Part shown: positions 1 through 11,800 of the stretch, in pieces
Layout of the letters: the number at the start of each line of letters is the position of its first letter
Numbering within the stretch: position 1 is the first letter of the stretch
Source of the DNA: Gorsachius magnificus
Lineage: Eukaryota > Chordata > Aves > Pelecaniformes > Ardeidae
Assembly (NCBI GenBank): GCA_034008185.1
Contig: CM067095.1
Location: forward strand, 4,386,610-4,450,609
DNA length: 64,000 nucleotides
Direction: 5' to 3'
Position numbers and translations under genes: made by a program
The notes under the pieces: model-generated
Database searches by the model: none
What the model was told of the DNA's origin: nothing
The model's input: the letters and a program-made list of their open reading frames with translations, nothing else

Positions 1-425
1 TGCAGAAGACTTTGAAAGCAAGACGCTGGTGTTCTTGATCACTTCCTCTCCTCTTGTCCCCTCTGCCACTATCTGTCAAGAATGGCATTTTAATGATCCC
101 TTTGCTGCTTTTCCTCTTTGCCTGCAACTTGCAAAAGTGCAAGTATCAATGTTGTCATTTCTGTGCTGCCTACTCCTAAATGAAGGGAAACTCCCTCCAA
201 GTGTTGTGCCTGAATTTCAGTGTGCAAATTCCCCTGCAGTTTCCTACAGTGCTTCAGGTAGAGTGGCTTATATCTACCCATTGCTGGTTCTTGGCCTGAG
301 TAAAAAAAGGACTGTTAATGTTTTCTGTATCTGTTTTGAGTGAATGAGGCACATGGAGAGGAGGAAAATAAATACACTTCCATAAGGTAAGGGTGGAGAG
401 AGAGGGAATTGCATCGTCTGTAATT

Positions 426-453
426 TGAAAATATATCATGAGATATATTTTCA
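426..453. repeat. Short perfect inverted repeat (hairpin-capable)
   Basis: Two 12-base arms (TGAAAATATATC and its exact reverse complement) flank a 4-base spacer, ATGA, at 438-441. The pairing is seen directly in the sequence. The arms are AT-rich, so chance origin is plausible. No function is implied. Confidence 0.8.
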
Positions 454-659
454 TGTGTGGTTCTGAGAGAAGGCTCCGCATTAAGTGCAGTCCGGTTTGA
501 ACTATGTGGTGACATTCACACTCTGGGACAAGTCACACATTGGGTAAGTCGCTGTGTGTTGCAATAAACCAGTGCCCTAGTTTCTGTTCTAGACGTGCAG
601 GGGAAAAAAGTGATGTGGAGATGCAACTGCTGAAAATGTGTGTAACTTGAAAGCAGCAC

Positions 660-718
660 GGTGAAATCCTAGCCCTGCTCTGTTCTGCCATTGACTTCAA
701 TAAAGCCAGGGTTCACTG
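660..718. repeat. Relic of an ancient amniote self-complementary repeat
   Basis: The stretch opens with GTGAAATCCTAGCCC and continues with GCCATTGACTTCAATAAAGCC, then a decayed copy of the opening in reverse complement. This layout (gtgaaatcctggcc ... attgacttcaatgg ... ggccaggatttcac) is a recurrent old interspersed repeat in turtle, crocodile and bird DNA. I cannot give it a firm family name; it may be a small non-autonomous DNA transposon. A second relic with the same opening lies at 28831-28885. Confidence 0.5.
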
Positions 719-879
719 AAGGAGCCTTTGGAGCGTGTGCTAGGCTGTGCACACAAACTGCCAAGATGAATCTCTTATTTAATGAGATCCAATGCAGGAA
801 GGCACAGCTGTGGGGCAAGGGCACTTGATTATGCATGTCTTGGTAGTGTAACATTAGTTATGTACAGTAAGGCAAATAT

Positions 880-1055
880 TTCTAAAAGCACCGAAAGCAT
901 CTGAGTCCTGTCAAAATGAGAGGAAATTGGGATGAAGGTTGGGCATTGTATCCCCTAAACTTGTTCCAGTGGTTAATTAGCTGTGGAAAAATTAGCATGT
1001 AATTTCAGTCTCTGTCTGTGAGTTTCCAGCATTCCTACCTTGCCTTGCCTTTATC
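880..1055 (-). mobile_element. CR1 LINE fragment, 3' region, antisense
   Basis: From about 958 the + strand follows the reverse complement of the CR1 3' region: TTGTTCCAGTGGTTAATTAG, then a decayed TTATTTCCAGTCTGAATTTG-type block (about 995-1020), then TTTCCAGC and a CCTTTATCTG block near 1050. The weaker part at 880-957 seems to cover the 'gatggagaatccacc' block of the 3' untranslated region. It is short, 5'-truncated as usual for CR1, and full of small indels. The match is by eye and boundaries are uncertain. Confidence 0.6.
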
Positions 1056-1065
1056 TGTAGATGTC

Positions 1066-1100
1066 TGTGGGGCCCCATGTGCTAGGCACTCTACGTTCCC
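1066..1100. repeat. Ancient retroposon 3'-end-like fragment
   Basis: GGGGCCCCATGTGCTAGGCA followed by CTCTACG resembles the widespread sauropsid repeat end 'ggggccctattgtgctaggc-actgtacaaacac', whose opposite strand carries 'tagactgtaagctctttggggcagggac'. The latter motif appears in the other orientation at 34425-34490. Only about 35 bases are convincing. Confidence 0.45.
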
Positions 1101-1101
1101 A

Positions 1102-1153
1102 GGGATGGGAAATTGTGAAATCCATGTGGGATGGGAAATTATCTCAGATGTTT
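1102..1153. repeat. Two-copy direct repeat, period 26
   Basis: GGGATGGGAAATT occurs exactly at 1102-1114 and again at 1128-1140. The bases after each copy have diverged. It is probably a local replication-slippage duplication. Confidence 0.7.
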
Positions 1154-4100
1154 CCGATCCTAGATAGGGGAAAAAGAGTCTATCTTGGAAACGATTCAGC
1201 TGAAACCCAGGGCATACAACTGGTGCATTCATCTTCATGCTCACCCTCCTGCCTATTAGCAACCCGCTTGACTTTCTAAATGAAAAATTACTCTAATCCA
1301 AAAATTGGAGCTTCATTATTTGTGAACTGGAAAACAGACATCTAAAAAAGCCCACTGATTTATATATTTTTTAATCCATGTTTTAAAAATAGATACTTAT
1401 ACCAACTGTTTCTTCATCTTGCCAAGTTGGGGGTTTCATATTAAAATAATAATTCACTGAATGGTTTCCACCAGCTTTGTACCTTGCACAGTGAAGAGGG
1501 TCTGTCTGCTGAAGTGTCTGTCATTGCATGTGGTGAGACAGCGGAGGAACAGAAAGAGGAGGATGGGGTAAATGATCTTTGTTAGTAGGACTACCAGTGA
1601 CCTCATGGCCTAGTGGGCTGCCACTGTTGAGGAGAGGTGGCTTATGGTCCCATCTGGAGCTAAGCTTCTGCAGCATAAATCTTCCCACAAGAGGCTGGAT
1701 CCTGGCTAAGTTACAGCTTTGTTTTTGCTTTGCTGTGCAAGTGAATCCACCTGATGGAAGCAGTGCAGGACTGATGGCATTTGGGGTTTCTCCCCTAGAA
1801 AGCAGACTACTTTTGTTGCTCAGAGGCTGAGAGTTTATTAACCACAGCAATCCAGCAGGTCTTGGAAGGACTCCCAGGACCCCTGGAGGTGCTGAGCTGC
1901 ACGTGTTGACACACTGGGAGTCCAGTGCCTGCTGTGTTGCTCTTATTTCAAAGGAACTGTCAGAGAGGGAACCTCTCCCATATCAGGAAGCAGCTGGAGC
2001 GCATATCGAACAGGAGCTTTTGCTGGGGTAGGAGGGCAAGGCAGGAGGCAGCCTCTTGTGTGGAAGGAAAGGGAGCCGGCAGGTATCCCGATGGCTGATC
2101 CAGCAGTCAAGTGGCTTGGGCTCCCTGCCCCACTGTGAACAGGCTGTAGCCCCAGAGATGTTGGGGTGACATCTCCTGGGGCTGTGCTATGGCAGCTGAT
2201 GGGGGAAGTGGGTGGGATGCGATGCTGACCTCAGGTGCTGCACAGTTTACAGCTGCACCCTACCAGGTCCCTCTGGACTGACACCAGCAGGGAGTAAGGT
2301 AATGCAGTGCTGAAATAGGCTGGTACAGAGATGGACATCTGTGCCCAGGACAAGAGGCATGTAAAGCTGAGAGGTTGTGTGGAACTGCTCTCCTTCCTGC
2401 TGTTAGAACCAGCAGGAGCCTTCTGTAAACTGTACCATGGTTTTAATGACTACCCGTTAGAAGAGATAGATAACTTATTACAGAATGGGGCACTATCTTG
2501 TACCCTTCTCTGGAACACCTCTCCTGAATCCTTGAGCCATGAGTGGATTCACCAGTGTTCCCCACATCAAATGAGACGGTCTGTTCTCCACCTGGCAGTT
2601 GCAGGGTTGGACTGATGACACAAGGAGTTCACCAGGGCTGCTGGAGGGCATCATGGCTGGGGCATCCTCACTAGCTGCCCAGGGTGACCAACACTAGCCC
2701 ATGCTCAGAGGTGTTTCCCCTCTGCTTTTCTGAGCAAGGAAGGTCTGAATCGAGCACTGCAAAGATGGCAGGCACGTGGGAGAATTCCCTGCTATCTGTT
2801 CGTCTGCTGTTGTGAGCTGCCTGGAAAAGCTTTCCTCGCTCAGCTAAGGAGGAAGAACCTCACGGCAGGGTTTAGTGTCAGGGCTACCAAGCTCAAAGCA
2901 AGCTGACATCTAACTGCCCTCAAGATGAAGTCTATGCAGGTGACCAGGAAAATGACCAGGAGGAGCAGAAAAAAGGGCTGGACCTAATGGGCAGTTTCCT
3001 GGCAACAAGGAGCTTGATCTGGGCCGATTACTGAGTATTTACAAATGCTGAAGCAGCTGTTGCCTACTGAGCTGGCCTACTTGCATCCTTGGCAGTTCCT
3101 ACAGATGGAGAATGAGAGGCAAGAATAACAGAGGAGGGAGGATCTGGTTACAGGCTCAGAGGGGAATGCCAGGATTTCCTTGCCTGTCTTGACACTGGCT
3201 TTCTGCTCCTCCTGACCTGCCCTCCTACCTTACTGGCTAATTCAGCTCTGGTTCAGAGTCCAGCACGGCGGGAAAGGGAAGCTCTTCTGTTGAAGTTGCT
3301 GCACCCAAGTCAGTGTATCCCAAGATGTACATAAAATAAACCACAAAATACTCTGGAACTGCTGCATCTAAGCTTGTAATGGAGAGAAAAGTGGTAGAAC
3401 TTGTGGGCTGCTGTGAAGCACCCTGTAGCTTCACAGCAAAGCAGCTTTTGCAGGGACTTTGTATGCAGAAGGAAAACACTGAAGTTGGTTTTATTGAGTA
3501 GAGTTATCAAGAAACTTAATCTAGAAAGTTAATCTCGGAAGTATGCTAAGTTTGAACATCTGTAAGTGCTTTGAGATTGGTGAGTGAAAAATGCTGGGCA
3601 GAAAGAGAGGGTGTATCTGTGGTTCAAAGCAGGGGCAAGGATATACCTCCTGGCTACAGCTTGGCTATGCAATAACTTCTGAAAAACTATTTCTTTGCTT
3701 TTGAAATACATTTGACTGCACTAAGTGGCACGGCGTTCTCAAAATGTTTTCCTTGGCTTGTTAATGCCTCCTGGCCTCTATTGCTTCTCTTTTCCTTCCC
3801 TATTCTTCGCAAACAATTCACTTTGAACCTTACTTTACTTTGTTTAGGTTTAGTATTTCCCTCAAATATTTAAGGCTATGATACTTATCTCGAGCAGCAA
3901 GCCAAGGAATCACAGAAATTTTGTGTTAATGCCTCACCCTCCTTTTGCTACACAGAGGCTTCCCTGAGCAGATTTGTAAGCTCCCCAGCTGCTGCTTATT
4001 CCATCCTAATGCAGCATGGAGGATTTGGTCTGTTACCTTTTGGATGGTGGGACACCTTAAAACAGCTGCAGGCACCGTTCGTCCTTTTATCTACCTTGTG

Positions 4101-4174
4101 TGAACCTGCTGTTTTAGGAAGTGGGGGGAACATACTTAGTAAAATAAAAATAGCTATCATAGTTACTTCTCATC
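1154..4174. other. No gene recognised; AT-rich then GC-richer DNA
   Basis: 1280-1460 is AT-rich, with runs such as TATATATTTTTTAATCC. From about 1500 to 3240 the composition is GC-richer and holds only short unrelated open frames (at most 109 codons, 1521-1850 on -). I see no repeat family, splice-bounded exon or RNA gene. Confidence 0.5.
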
Positions 4175-4335
4175 AACAGATCTCGGAGGGCTTTGCCAAG
4201 CTAGACACCAATTGTTACACCTATTGCAAAGATGCAGAAACTGAAGCAGAGAAGGTTTTGGGACATGCCTGCTCTCACCGAGTACATCAGCAGCAAAGCT
4301 GGGATTGAACACCCCTGCACCTGGCACCATCTTCC
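4175..4335 (-). mobile_element. MIR/CORE-SINE relic, antisense
   Basis: In order on the + strand: GATCTCGGAGGGCTTTGCCA (the 'atctcaaagtgctttacaaa' block of sauropsid MIR-like SINEs), CTATTGCAAAGATGCAGAAA, CTGAAGCAGAGAAGG, then GCAGCAAAGCTGGGATTGAA followed by CACCCCTGCACCTGG. These match the reverse complement of MIR from its 3' part to its 5' part, including the 'cagagctgggattgaaccc' block. It is one of the clearest SINE relics here. It has no A-tail or target-site duplication that I can see. Confidence 0.75.
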
Positions 4336-7300
4336 TGGGAAGCGGGAGGGAAGGATGTGCAGCCCAAGGTGGCTATTTTGCATGAAGCTCTTCCATGCCT
4401 TCTTGTCAATAATTTGCACACTACAGAAGAGGGGCCATGTTCCCCTGTTCTTCATGGTTAAGTTAATAATCAGTTCCTTCTAGGTTTCAGTAACTCTGAG
4501 GCTGGAAGAATTGTTATTACAGGCTGGCACCAGGGTCTTGGGGACAGTGTCTCTCTCCAGGCCCTGTGCTTAGATGGGCAGATGCTGCCGCCCCAGAGAA
4601 GTCTCGTAAAATGCTGCCATGTGTCTTCTCAAAATATTCAAATCCTGGGGGCTATAGGAATGACAGGGAACAAAGGCATTTTTTGGTGTGTGGTGCAGTG
4701 GGGAGCTGCTGCACTGGGAAGAGATCGCTCTTTGATCTTGTTGAGCATGAACTGTATCCTGCAGTCTGGCAAGGTGCAGAGCTAGCAGTGGGAACAGAGG
4801 TCTCCAGTCCCAAACACACTTCACTCAAGTGTGCACAGAGATATGGGACAGTGTCCTCTTTCAGTGTGCAAGGGAAGCCAAATCCTGCTTTCTTCAGGTC
4901 TGCGTGGCTTTGGAGTAACTTCATTTCTCTCTGCTATGCCGCAGTGATGCACTCGGCTCCCCGACTTGCGAACCACAACACCCACTGAGGGATGTGTTTT
5001 CAAGCCCTGATCCATTTATCCTGGAGGCTGAGATAGAAAGGCACTTGTGATGTTCAGAGAAGGGAGGGCAGAGTGCATGCCTGCCCCATAAAATAATGCG
5101 TCTCCACCTACGCCTGGCATGGATGTGTTTTTCTAGCTCTTTTGTGGTTTTGTTGTTCTCTCCTTGCACCCCGCAAAGGCCCTGCTCTGGCTATAGCAAT
5201 TGGCTAAATCTTTCTTCTGTTCCTCCCACAGGACGCAGGCACAAGCCCAGCCAAGCTTTTCATACATGTCTGCAGATGGACCTTTGCCCCTATGGTTTGC
5301 CTGGCCCCCTCTTCACCCGTGGACAGGCACTCCAGTGCATGAAGTGGACATTTTCCAGCCCTGAGCTGCCAGAGTTAATTAACCTTCTGCTAAGGCCAGG
5401 CCAGTCTTTCTGGGAAACTAGATCCATTGGGCTGTACATTCCACAAGCCTCTCTTTGCCTGGCGTCTCGTGTATCTGTACAGGAAAAATCCATTTCTTCC
5501 TCCATGTACTTGTGTTTTGGGATTGGAGGGGGCAGAAGCCTGGGGAAGAGAGAAGAGATCGAGTTCCCCAAGTCTCCCTGCTGTCAGCAGCTGCCAGGAA
5601 CTTGCCATGGGAGAAAAGCAACCCAAAGCTGCTGGAGATGCCTTGACTCTTCCTGGGCAGAGGATGCACACATGCAGTTTTCCCCATCTTCTCTGAGAAA
5701 GAGCCAAGTCTCTCCTTCCTTGCAGCAGAGCTATCTTTGTATAAGGCAGCTCCCATAGTTTCCTAGGAACTGCTTGGCTTGACTGGTCATAACATTCCTC
5801 TCCAGCTTAGCCCTTGTCCTTTCTCTTCCAGCAGGCTTGCCCCACTTTCAGAGGAAAGCACAAGGTTTTCCCCTGGGCTCTGTTTAATTTATGTGGTACT
5901 CCTGGTCAAACCCCTGCAGAATAATGTTCTTAATGCCATTACCCTTTTGGGTAATTCTCTTCTTTGCCTTGAGGTTTCAGAGGTCCTTGAGATACCGTTC
6001 TTCAAACAGCCTGTGGAGACAGACATCAAGGATTGACTGGACTCTCACTGAAACATGCTGGGCTCCACTGGCTGAGTTCTTGGGGCAATCTGTAGAGATG
6101 AGGGTTGAATTCTTCCCTGGCTGATCTTTATCTTAAAACAAAATACCCCTTTTGCACCGTGCCCAGTGCATCTGTGTGTTTTCAGGCTCATACCACCTGC
6201 GTCACTGAGCTTCATCTTGTGATGGGTTAGTGCTGGTGCCAGATGGAACAAACGCTGGGTTGTTCAGTCTCCCGACACATACATGCCTGACTCCCATTGG
6301 TATCATGCTGTATAAGGCCATTTATCTCCTCCTCTGTGGGGCAAACTGCTCCCTTCCAAAAGGCCCTAATCAAGCAGAACGCTGGCCAGACCTGTTCCCG
6401 TTAACTGAGCCTGTCTTTCCTTGTAAGAAAAAGAAGCCTAATCGTTCTGTCTTCCAAAAATAATAATTAAAAAGTATAAGCTCGCATGAAAGCATGTTAT
6501 GCTCTGGAGAAAGAAAGATAGGGACCTTTTTGACTGGTGCTGGGGCAGGATACAGAGTTGTTTGCTTAATGTGAAAAAAGCCAGAATTTACCTGTATGGT
6601 CCACTCCTGTTTGGATAGAGGCTGCAAATCCCCCCTCTCCCATCCAATACTGTGAGTTGCAGTAAATCAGGACAAGCTGAGAAGTTGGTTTTTTGGGTGG
6701 TTTTATTTTTTTTTTAAAGGACCTTGATTGTCCAGCTATTTTTCTCCCTTGGTGCTGCTTCATGCCACTTCTGACTTTGATTAATAGGTCTCTGAATAAA
6801 ATGTTAATCTAACTAGGGGTCCTTGGCCCAGCCCCCCCTGCCCTCCATGCCGTGCTCCAGAAATATCGGAGAAAACACACAGAGGTTTTGTCTCCCTGCA
6901 GAGCACTTGTAGCTTTTGATTAATGGGTGGAAGGGCCCAGCTCCAGGTTTGTGGCATCTCTCCCGACTGCAGAAAAATAAGCAAAAAGTCACCAAACATG
7001 ACACAGAGAAGGAAAGTCCCAGGAGCTGCAATGAGAAGAAAGAAAGGGGAGAGAGAGCAGCTTATGATTCAAGATGTACCCCACTGTAAGCCTTGGTATT
7101 TGTAAGTTTGAGTTCAGGCTCTCATCTCCAGTTTAACTTTTCTTTATAATGAGCTCAGACCACATCGCTAGATTCAGCAGTTTCCAGGCTCTGGGATGTC
7201 TTAACTTCTAATATCTGCATCATGAACTACTCTGCACATTGCTCTGGGCTGACACTTCATGTGCATGTGTTAAGAGTGGCTAAGATGGCTTAAAAAAAAC

Positions 7301-7556
7301 GAGACCTTGCATTTTAAACAGGACACGTGTTTCCCCTCTTCCCTTTCAAACTCTTGCCTATTCTCTGAATCAAACTTCTTTTGGAGCTTCCGAAATGATC
7401 AGAAACATGTGTTTCATTCCTCTTTTCTGGCCAGTACTGAACTCAGAAAGGCTGTTCTTGTATTACTTTCATGTGGAAACCAGACCTGCTGGAAATTTGC
7501 TTGTTCCCTCAAGGTGGATGTTTTGGTAAAACTACATATATAAGAAGCTACTCATG
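4336..7556. other. No gene recognised; GC-richer block with overlapping open frames
   Basis: 4560-5770 is GC-rich and open in several frames at once, including a 220-codon + frame (5096-5758) and minus frames of 93, 105 and 112 codons. Open frames on both strands at once point to low stop density rather than coding. From 5770 to 7556 the DNA is mixed, with a T-run at 6707-6716. No exon or repeat family is recognised. Confidence 0.5.
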
Positions 7557-7660
7557 TGAGGGCTTGTCTACATGGGACAATTAGGCTCGAGTGGGTTTGG
7601 AAGTCAAACTGAGCTGCTACGTTAATCTGAAATAAGAGTATCCACTGAAGGGGCTCACCA
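7557..7660. mobile_element. Possible DNA-transposon (MITE) end relic
   Basis: GAGGGCTTGTCTACATGGGA, followed by CAATTAGG and a TGAGCTGCTACGTTAATCTG block, resembles the 'agggcttgtctacactggga...' terminal sequence of old non-autonomous DNA transposons in turtles, crocodiles and birds. No matching inverted end is visible within the next few hundred bases, so this would be a half element. Confidence 0.4.
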
Positions 7661-7799
7661 AAAAAGCTATTCCTGAGGCAAGCTTTAAGTAACGGTGTGG
7701 GATATGCATAAAGTGTGAAGGAGACGGAAGACTGACATGTACTGCCTTACAGCTCCCTTCCCTTGCAACCCTGCTGTCAAACACTCAGTGCCCCACTGT

Positions 7800-7900
7800 G
7801 TTCTTCCATTTTGTAATGGAGTAACTGGAGCAAAGCTTGTATCGCTTAGCTGCTGGTCACAGAGCTGGAAGAAACAGGGTAGGCTGTGAGGCAGGTGGTG
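7800..7900 (-). mobile_element. MIR-like SINE relic, antisense
   Basis: TTCCATTTTGTAATGGAGTA, then ACTGGAGCAAAGCTTGTATCG, then CTGGTCACAGAGCTGGAAG. This follows the antisense MIR order 'ccattttacagatggggaaactgaggc ... ggtcacagagctgg'. It is heavily decayed and only about 80-100 bases are recognisable. Confidence 0.5.
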
Positions 7901-8764
7901 TTTCTCATATGTGTGCTCAGCGTTACAACACTCCAACTAGGGAAAGACTCACACCATTGAGAAAAGAGGAAAAAAAAAAATCCCTGAATGTTTTGAGCCT
8001 GAATTTTTTGATCACAATGTGTAAAGAGCTTTAATTTATGCAGTTGCAATACTCCCTTGTGCCAAGGAAAAGTCCTGCATCATCAGCCACTGGAGAAAAC
8101 TTCCAATTAAGCAAAATCAACCTTCATACCAAGAGAGATTTACTCTTTCTTCACCTGGAAGGAATCTGCGAAGCAGTGTGGCCTTCCCTGGCACCAGTGT
8201 GGAAACTGTCACTGTATGGCCTTTCTTCTCCTCTTGGCATCTCCCTGGAGGCCTCCTCAGTCCTTGACAAGCCTGTCATCCAACTCACTCGACAACTGAC
8301 ATGCCTGGAGGATGCGGCCGTCCCTGCTGACAACAGCTTTGTTTCCCATGTGATGGATGGCTTTGTGGCCCAAGCCTCGCCATTGTCCCCTGGCCTGTGG
8401 CCTTGCTTCAGTGATTCTTATCTCTGCCCTGGGCATCACACTCCCTGCAGCGAAGGTGAACAGTTGCCAGTGCTTGTGCCTTCTCCCTAGGTGCCTCTCC
8501 AGGACCTGGGTGGGGGGAACGATGACGGGCATCCCCTCCAGATTGAGTGAAGCCAAGCTGTGCTGTTTACCTGGGCCTGTGTGGCATTCTGCTCTTATCT
8601 GTGAGGGGAAGGCAGATACGAGGGGTTCTTTAGTCAAACAGCCAGTTTGGAAGTGCTTGTGCAATTACCATTCTCTGGCTTTCACACTCCTATCTTGCAA
8701 ATCACCAATCCATCACAGCCCTCCTTGTATTGTTCTATAATTAACTGGACAAACTACAGGAGCA

Positions 8765-8825
8765 TTGTCGTAGCTCCCCATTTACAGAGGAGGGACAAAG
8801 ACTTGAAGGAAGATTTCAGTCCCCT
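8765..8825 (-). mobile_element. MIR-like SINE fragment, antisense
   Basis: TAGCTCCCCATTTACAGAGG, then AGGGACAAAGACTTGAAGGA, corresponds to the antisense MIR core 'tccccattttacagatgagg-aaactgaggc'. Only this core is recognisable. Confidence 0.4.
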
Positions 8826-11800
8826 TCAGCTTTTTTCTTCCTCTCTGGAACTCCTTTTTTTCTGTATCTTCTGATCCATCTCATGACTCTAAAGATGTCT
8901 CACCTGCTTCTCTGAATGAGCACTTACTTGCAAACCTACAATCAACACAGAAGGAGTGGCCACAAAAGGACAGACCCAAGTGTTTTAACCCTTCTTGTTC
9001 CACTACAGATGTGTGTACGTGTGCTCACTTGCTCCCCAGTGCAAGGAGCAGCTCAGTTCTTTTGAACAAACTTTGGACCCTCTGCTACTGTGGTTGCCTC
9101 ATCCATTTCTTCATGATAACATGCTGAGGATTTACCTCCTAGCAAACAGTCTGCTTATGAGTTAGACATTCCCTGGGGCTGGATTATGACCTACAAGGGA
9201 AATGGAAGATTCCCAAAGGGTTTGGTAGCACAAAGATTTGGGGAGTTACTGATACTTTGGTGTTATTGACCCAGGAAGGTAGATAATATATTTCAAGGTT
9301 CCATATGGCTCTGAAGGCTATAAAAAGTTTGATGTGGGCTCTGTAGCATGGAGGGAACTGGCAGTGATTTGGGGAAGTAAAGCTGGGTTTCATTTCTGTA
9401 GACCAGATGGGTGAGACTGCTGGGTGGCGTGGAGAGTTGGTTGAACTCTGCAGGAGGTGGAGGCAGAACTTTCCCTAAGTTAGGTCATCTTACTTTGAAA
9501 GACTGTTCCTGCAGCCTTTGGAGGGGGTATCCTGCTGCATTGACCACTGAGAGAATACAGGGCTGTGGGTGTATCAGGAGAACTGGGCTAAAGCTCTGCT
9601 CTTCTTTCTTTATCTTCTTTCCCCCTCTTGTCTACAGGGATTTCACTACTTCAGAGCAGGGTGTTTCTCTCACTTTGGCTCACAGCACCTGGCATGCTGT
9701 GGTCCTGTTTTCAGCTGGAAGTTTTAGACACTAGAGCACTACAAATACCAATGGTTTATAGACCCTCTGTTCTCTGCCTCTGCAAATTTTTAGAAAAGGT
9801 CACAGTTCTCATGGCTGCTGCTTTGACAGCAGAATTTAGTCCTTTGTGTTGATAGTGTCACGCAGCCAACTTTGCTGACCCTGTGGGCATCCCTTGGAGC
9901 AGATTTTGGCTCAGAGGCTGAAGATCTACTTTTCTTCCTTATTTGATGTGTCAGGTGGGTCTGTTGGATGAAATTTATGCCTTTATGTTCTGGTAGGCCA
10001 GACCTTATAATAAAAACCAACAACATTGCTTATTTAACCTCCATCCCTAAAATCTTCATTTCCAGCTCTTGTGAGCTGTAAATTAGATCTATCCAGCCCA
10101 TGCAAACCCTGGAGAGGTGACCTGAGGCTGACCTCCAAGCCATGGGGCACTTCTTAGTGCTACCTGCAACCCAGTGACCAGGTCACCTGTATTAATATCT
10201 GAGCACATTGGATTCCCTCTTGTGAGGCCAGTGAAGCACAGGGTGTCTATACTCTGCTTGGAAAAAGGCTTTGCCACTTCAGTACGTTTGAATGGAAAGG
10301 GGAAGACTGTGTTTATTTTACAGCCCCTTTTATTGACTTGATTTATAGCCTGAGGCTGTGAGTTAATTGAGGTCTAGTCCAGGAGAGGGCACCTGGGAAG
10401 GGGAGGTGCTGCAGTGCCACCAAAGGGAAAACACCCAGGTAAGTGCTTTTATAAAGCACAGTTTGTTGCAAGCTCTGGCCCTTGCTCTGTGACAGCAAGC
10501 CAAGCTCTTGCCACCAGAACTGGTTGTTCTGGCTCAGGGAACATCCTTAGCTCACTGTGGGTGGCAAGGACCAGGGGGGCAGAGGTTAACCAAGAGAAGG
10601 TGCTTTTTCTTGGTGTGCCCTTCATTAAAGCATCCTCCTGTCTGTCTCTTATGGGTGAAACCTAGTCACCTGTATAAGTGCGACTGTCATCGCCTTCTCT
10701 AATGGAGACCTGATAGGCTTGTTCCCATAGCCTGAAAGCAGTTGCCTTTCAGTGTGCACCTCCTGGGCCTGCAGAGCAGATGCCAAGGCCAGCTCTCTTC
10801 GGCACCTAAAGTGTGGGATGCAGCAAATGATGCATGTTTACATGCAGCGTGCGTGCACTGAGGCAGGCAAGAAAGCAGAGCTCTTACCCAGGTCAGCTGG
10901 CTCCAAGACAGGTCTGGGAAAGGGCTTCTTCAGCCCAGTGCCCCCCTAACAAACAAAGGGGAAATAATATTGCTGTGGGTGGTCATAAGCTGGTGGAAGA
11001 TCAGTCTGGTGGGGCTGGTTCACCCTTTTCTGTGTGGGCAACAGTGTTGTGGCCATGGGGTTTTGCACAACCCCACTAGTACAGGTGTTCTGAGCCTGCT
11101 CTGGCTGCTCCTGAGCTGTTGGGTATGGGGACAGGCTGGAGCTGAAGGGATGCCAGCATCTCTGTTCTTCTGAGCTAGTTGGGGCATGAAATTCGTGTGC
11201 TGTCCCCACAGAAGCTGTGCTAAGAGAGCAATGTTTCTATCCTGTAAAAACTCCTGATAGGCCAGGAGAAAAGTTACAGCAACTTCTCTTGCTAGGCTGG
11301 CTCTGCCATAAACGCATATGCCACTCTTTTTCTTTTCAGCTATTTACAGCATGTGTGTATCATAAATAGTACTGTGCAGCCACTATGCCCCTCACAGGGA
11401 GACCCTTTCTTGCTCTGGGTAGTCCTTTTCAACCTGGTTTGTGCCGGGGAGGGCAAAGGGAGTAACAATGCTGACAGATGAACAGCAAGTCTTCCTTCCC
11501 TTCCCAGGCTTGTGTGGAGCTGGTACCATGTCTTCATTCCTAGCACCCAGTCACTCCTTGGATGGCTGGTTCAGTAAATTCCAACAGAATGGGACAGAGC
11601 AGTCATGTGCTGCAGGTATGGAAATCAAAAGGTGAGCTTATTGAATGATGAATATCCTTGCATCTCAATGTTACTAAAAGGGATTACTTAGCCCACTTCT
11701 CTCCTTCCACATAATGCTATCCTAAAGCTTGGCAAGGAAGGTTGGGTTTCTAGGGAGGGGCCATATCCTTTTTCAGATAAACTGATAGAGTCAGGAAAAG

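Noticed and set aside
5205..5232. Pyrimidine-rich TTCTTCTGTTCCTCCCACAG as a splice acceptor
   Set aside because: It looks like an acceptor, but the sequence that follows has no recognisable coding exon and such matches are frequent by chance.
5096..5758. 220-codon + frame as a protein-coding gene
   Set aside because: No recognisable domain, no supporting splice or promoter context, and several other frames are open over the same bases.
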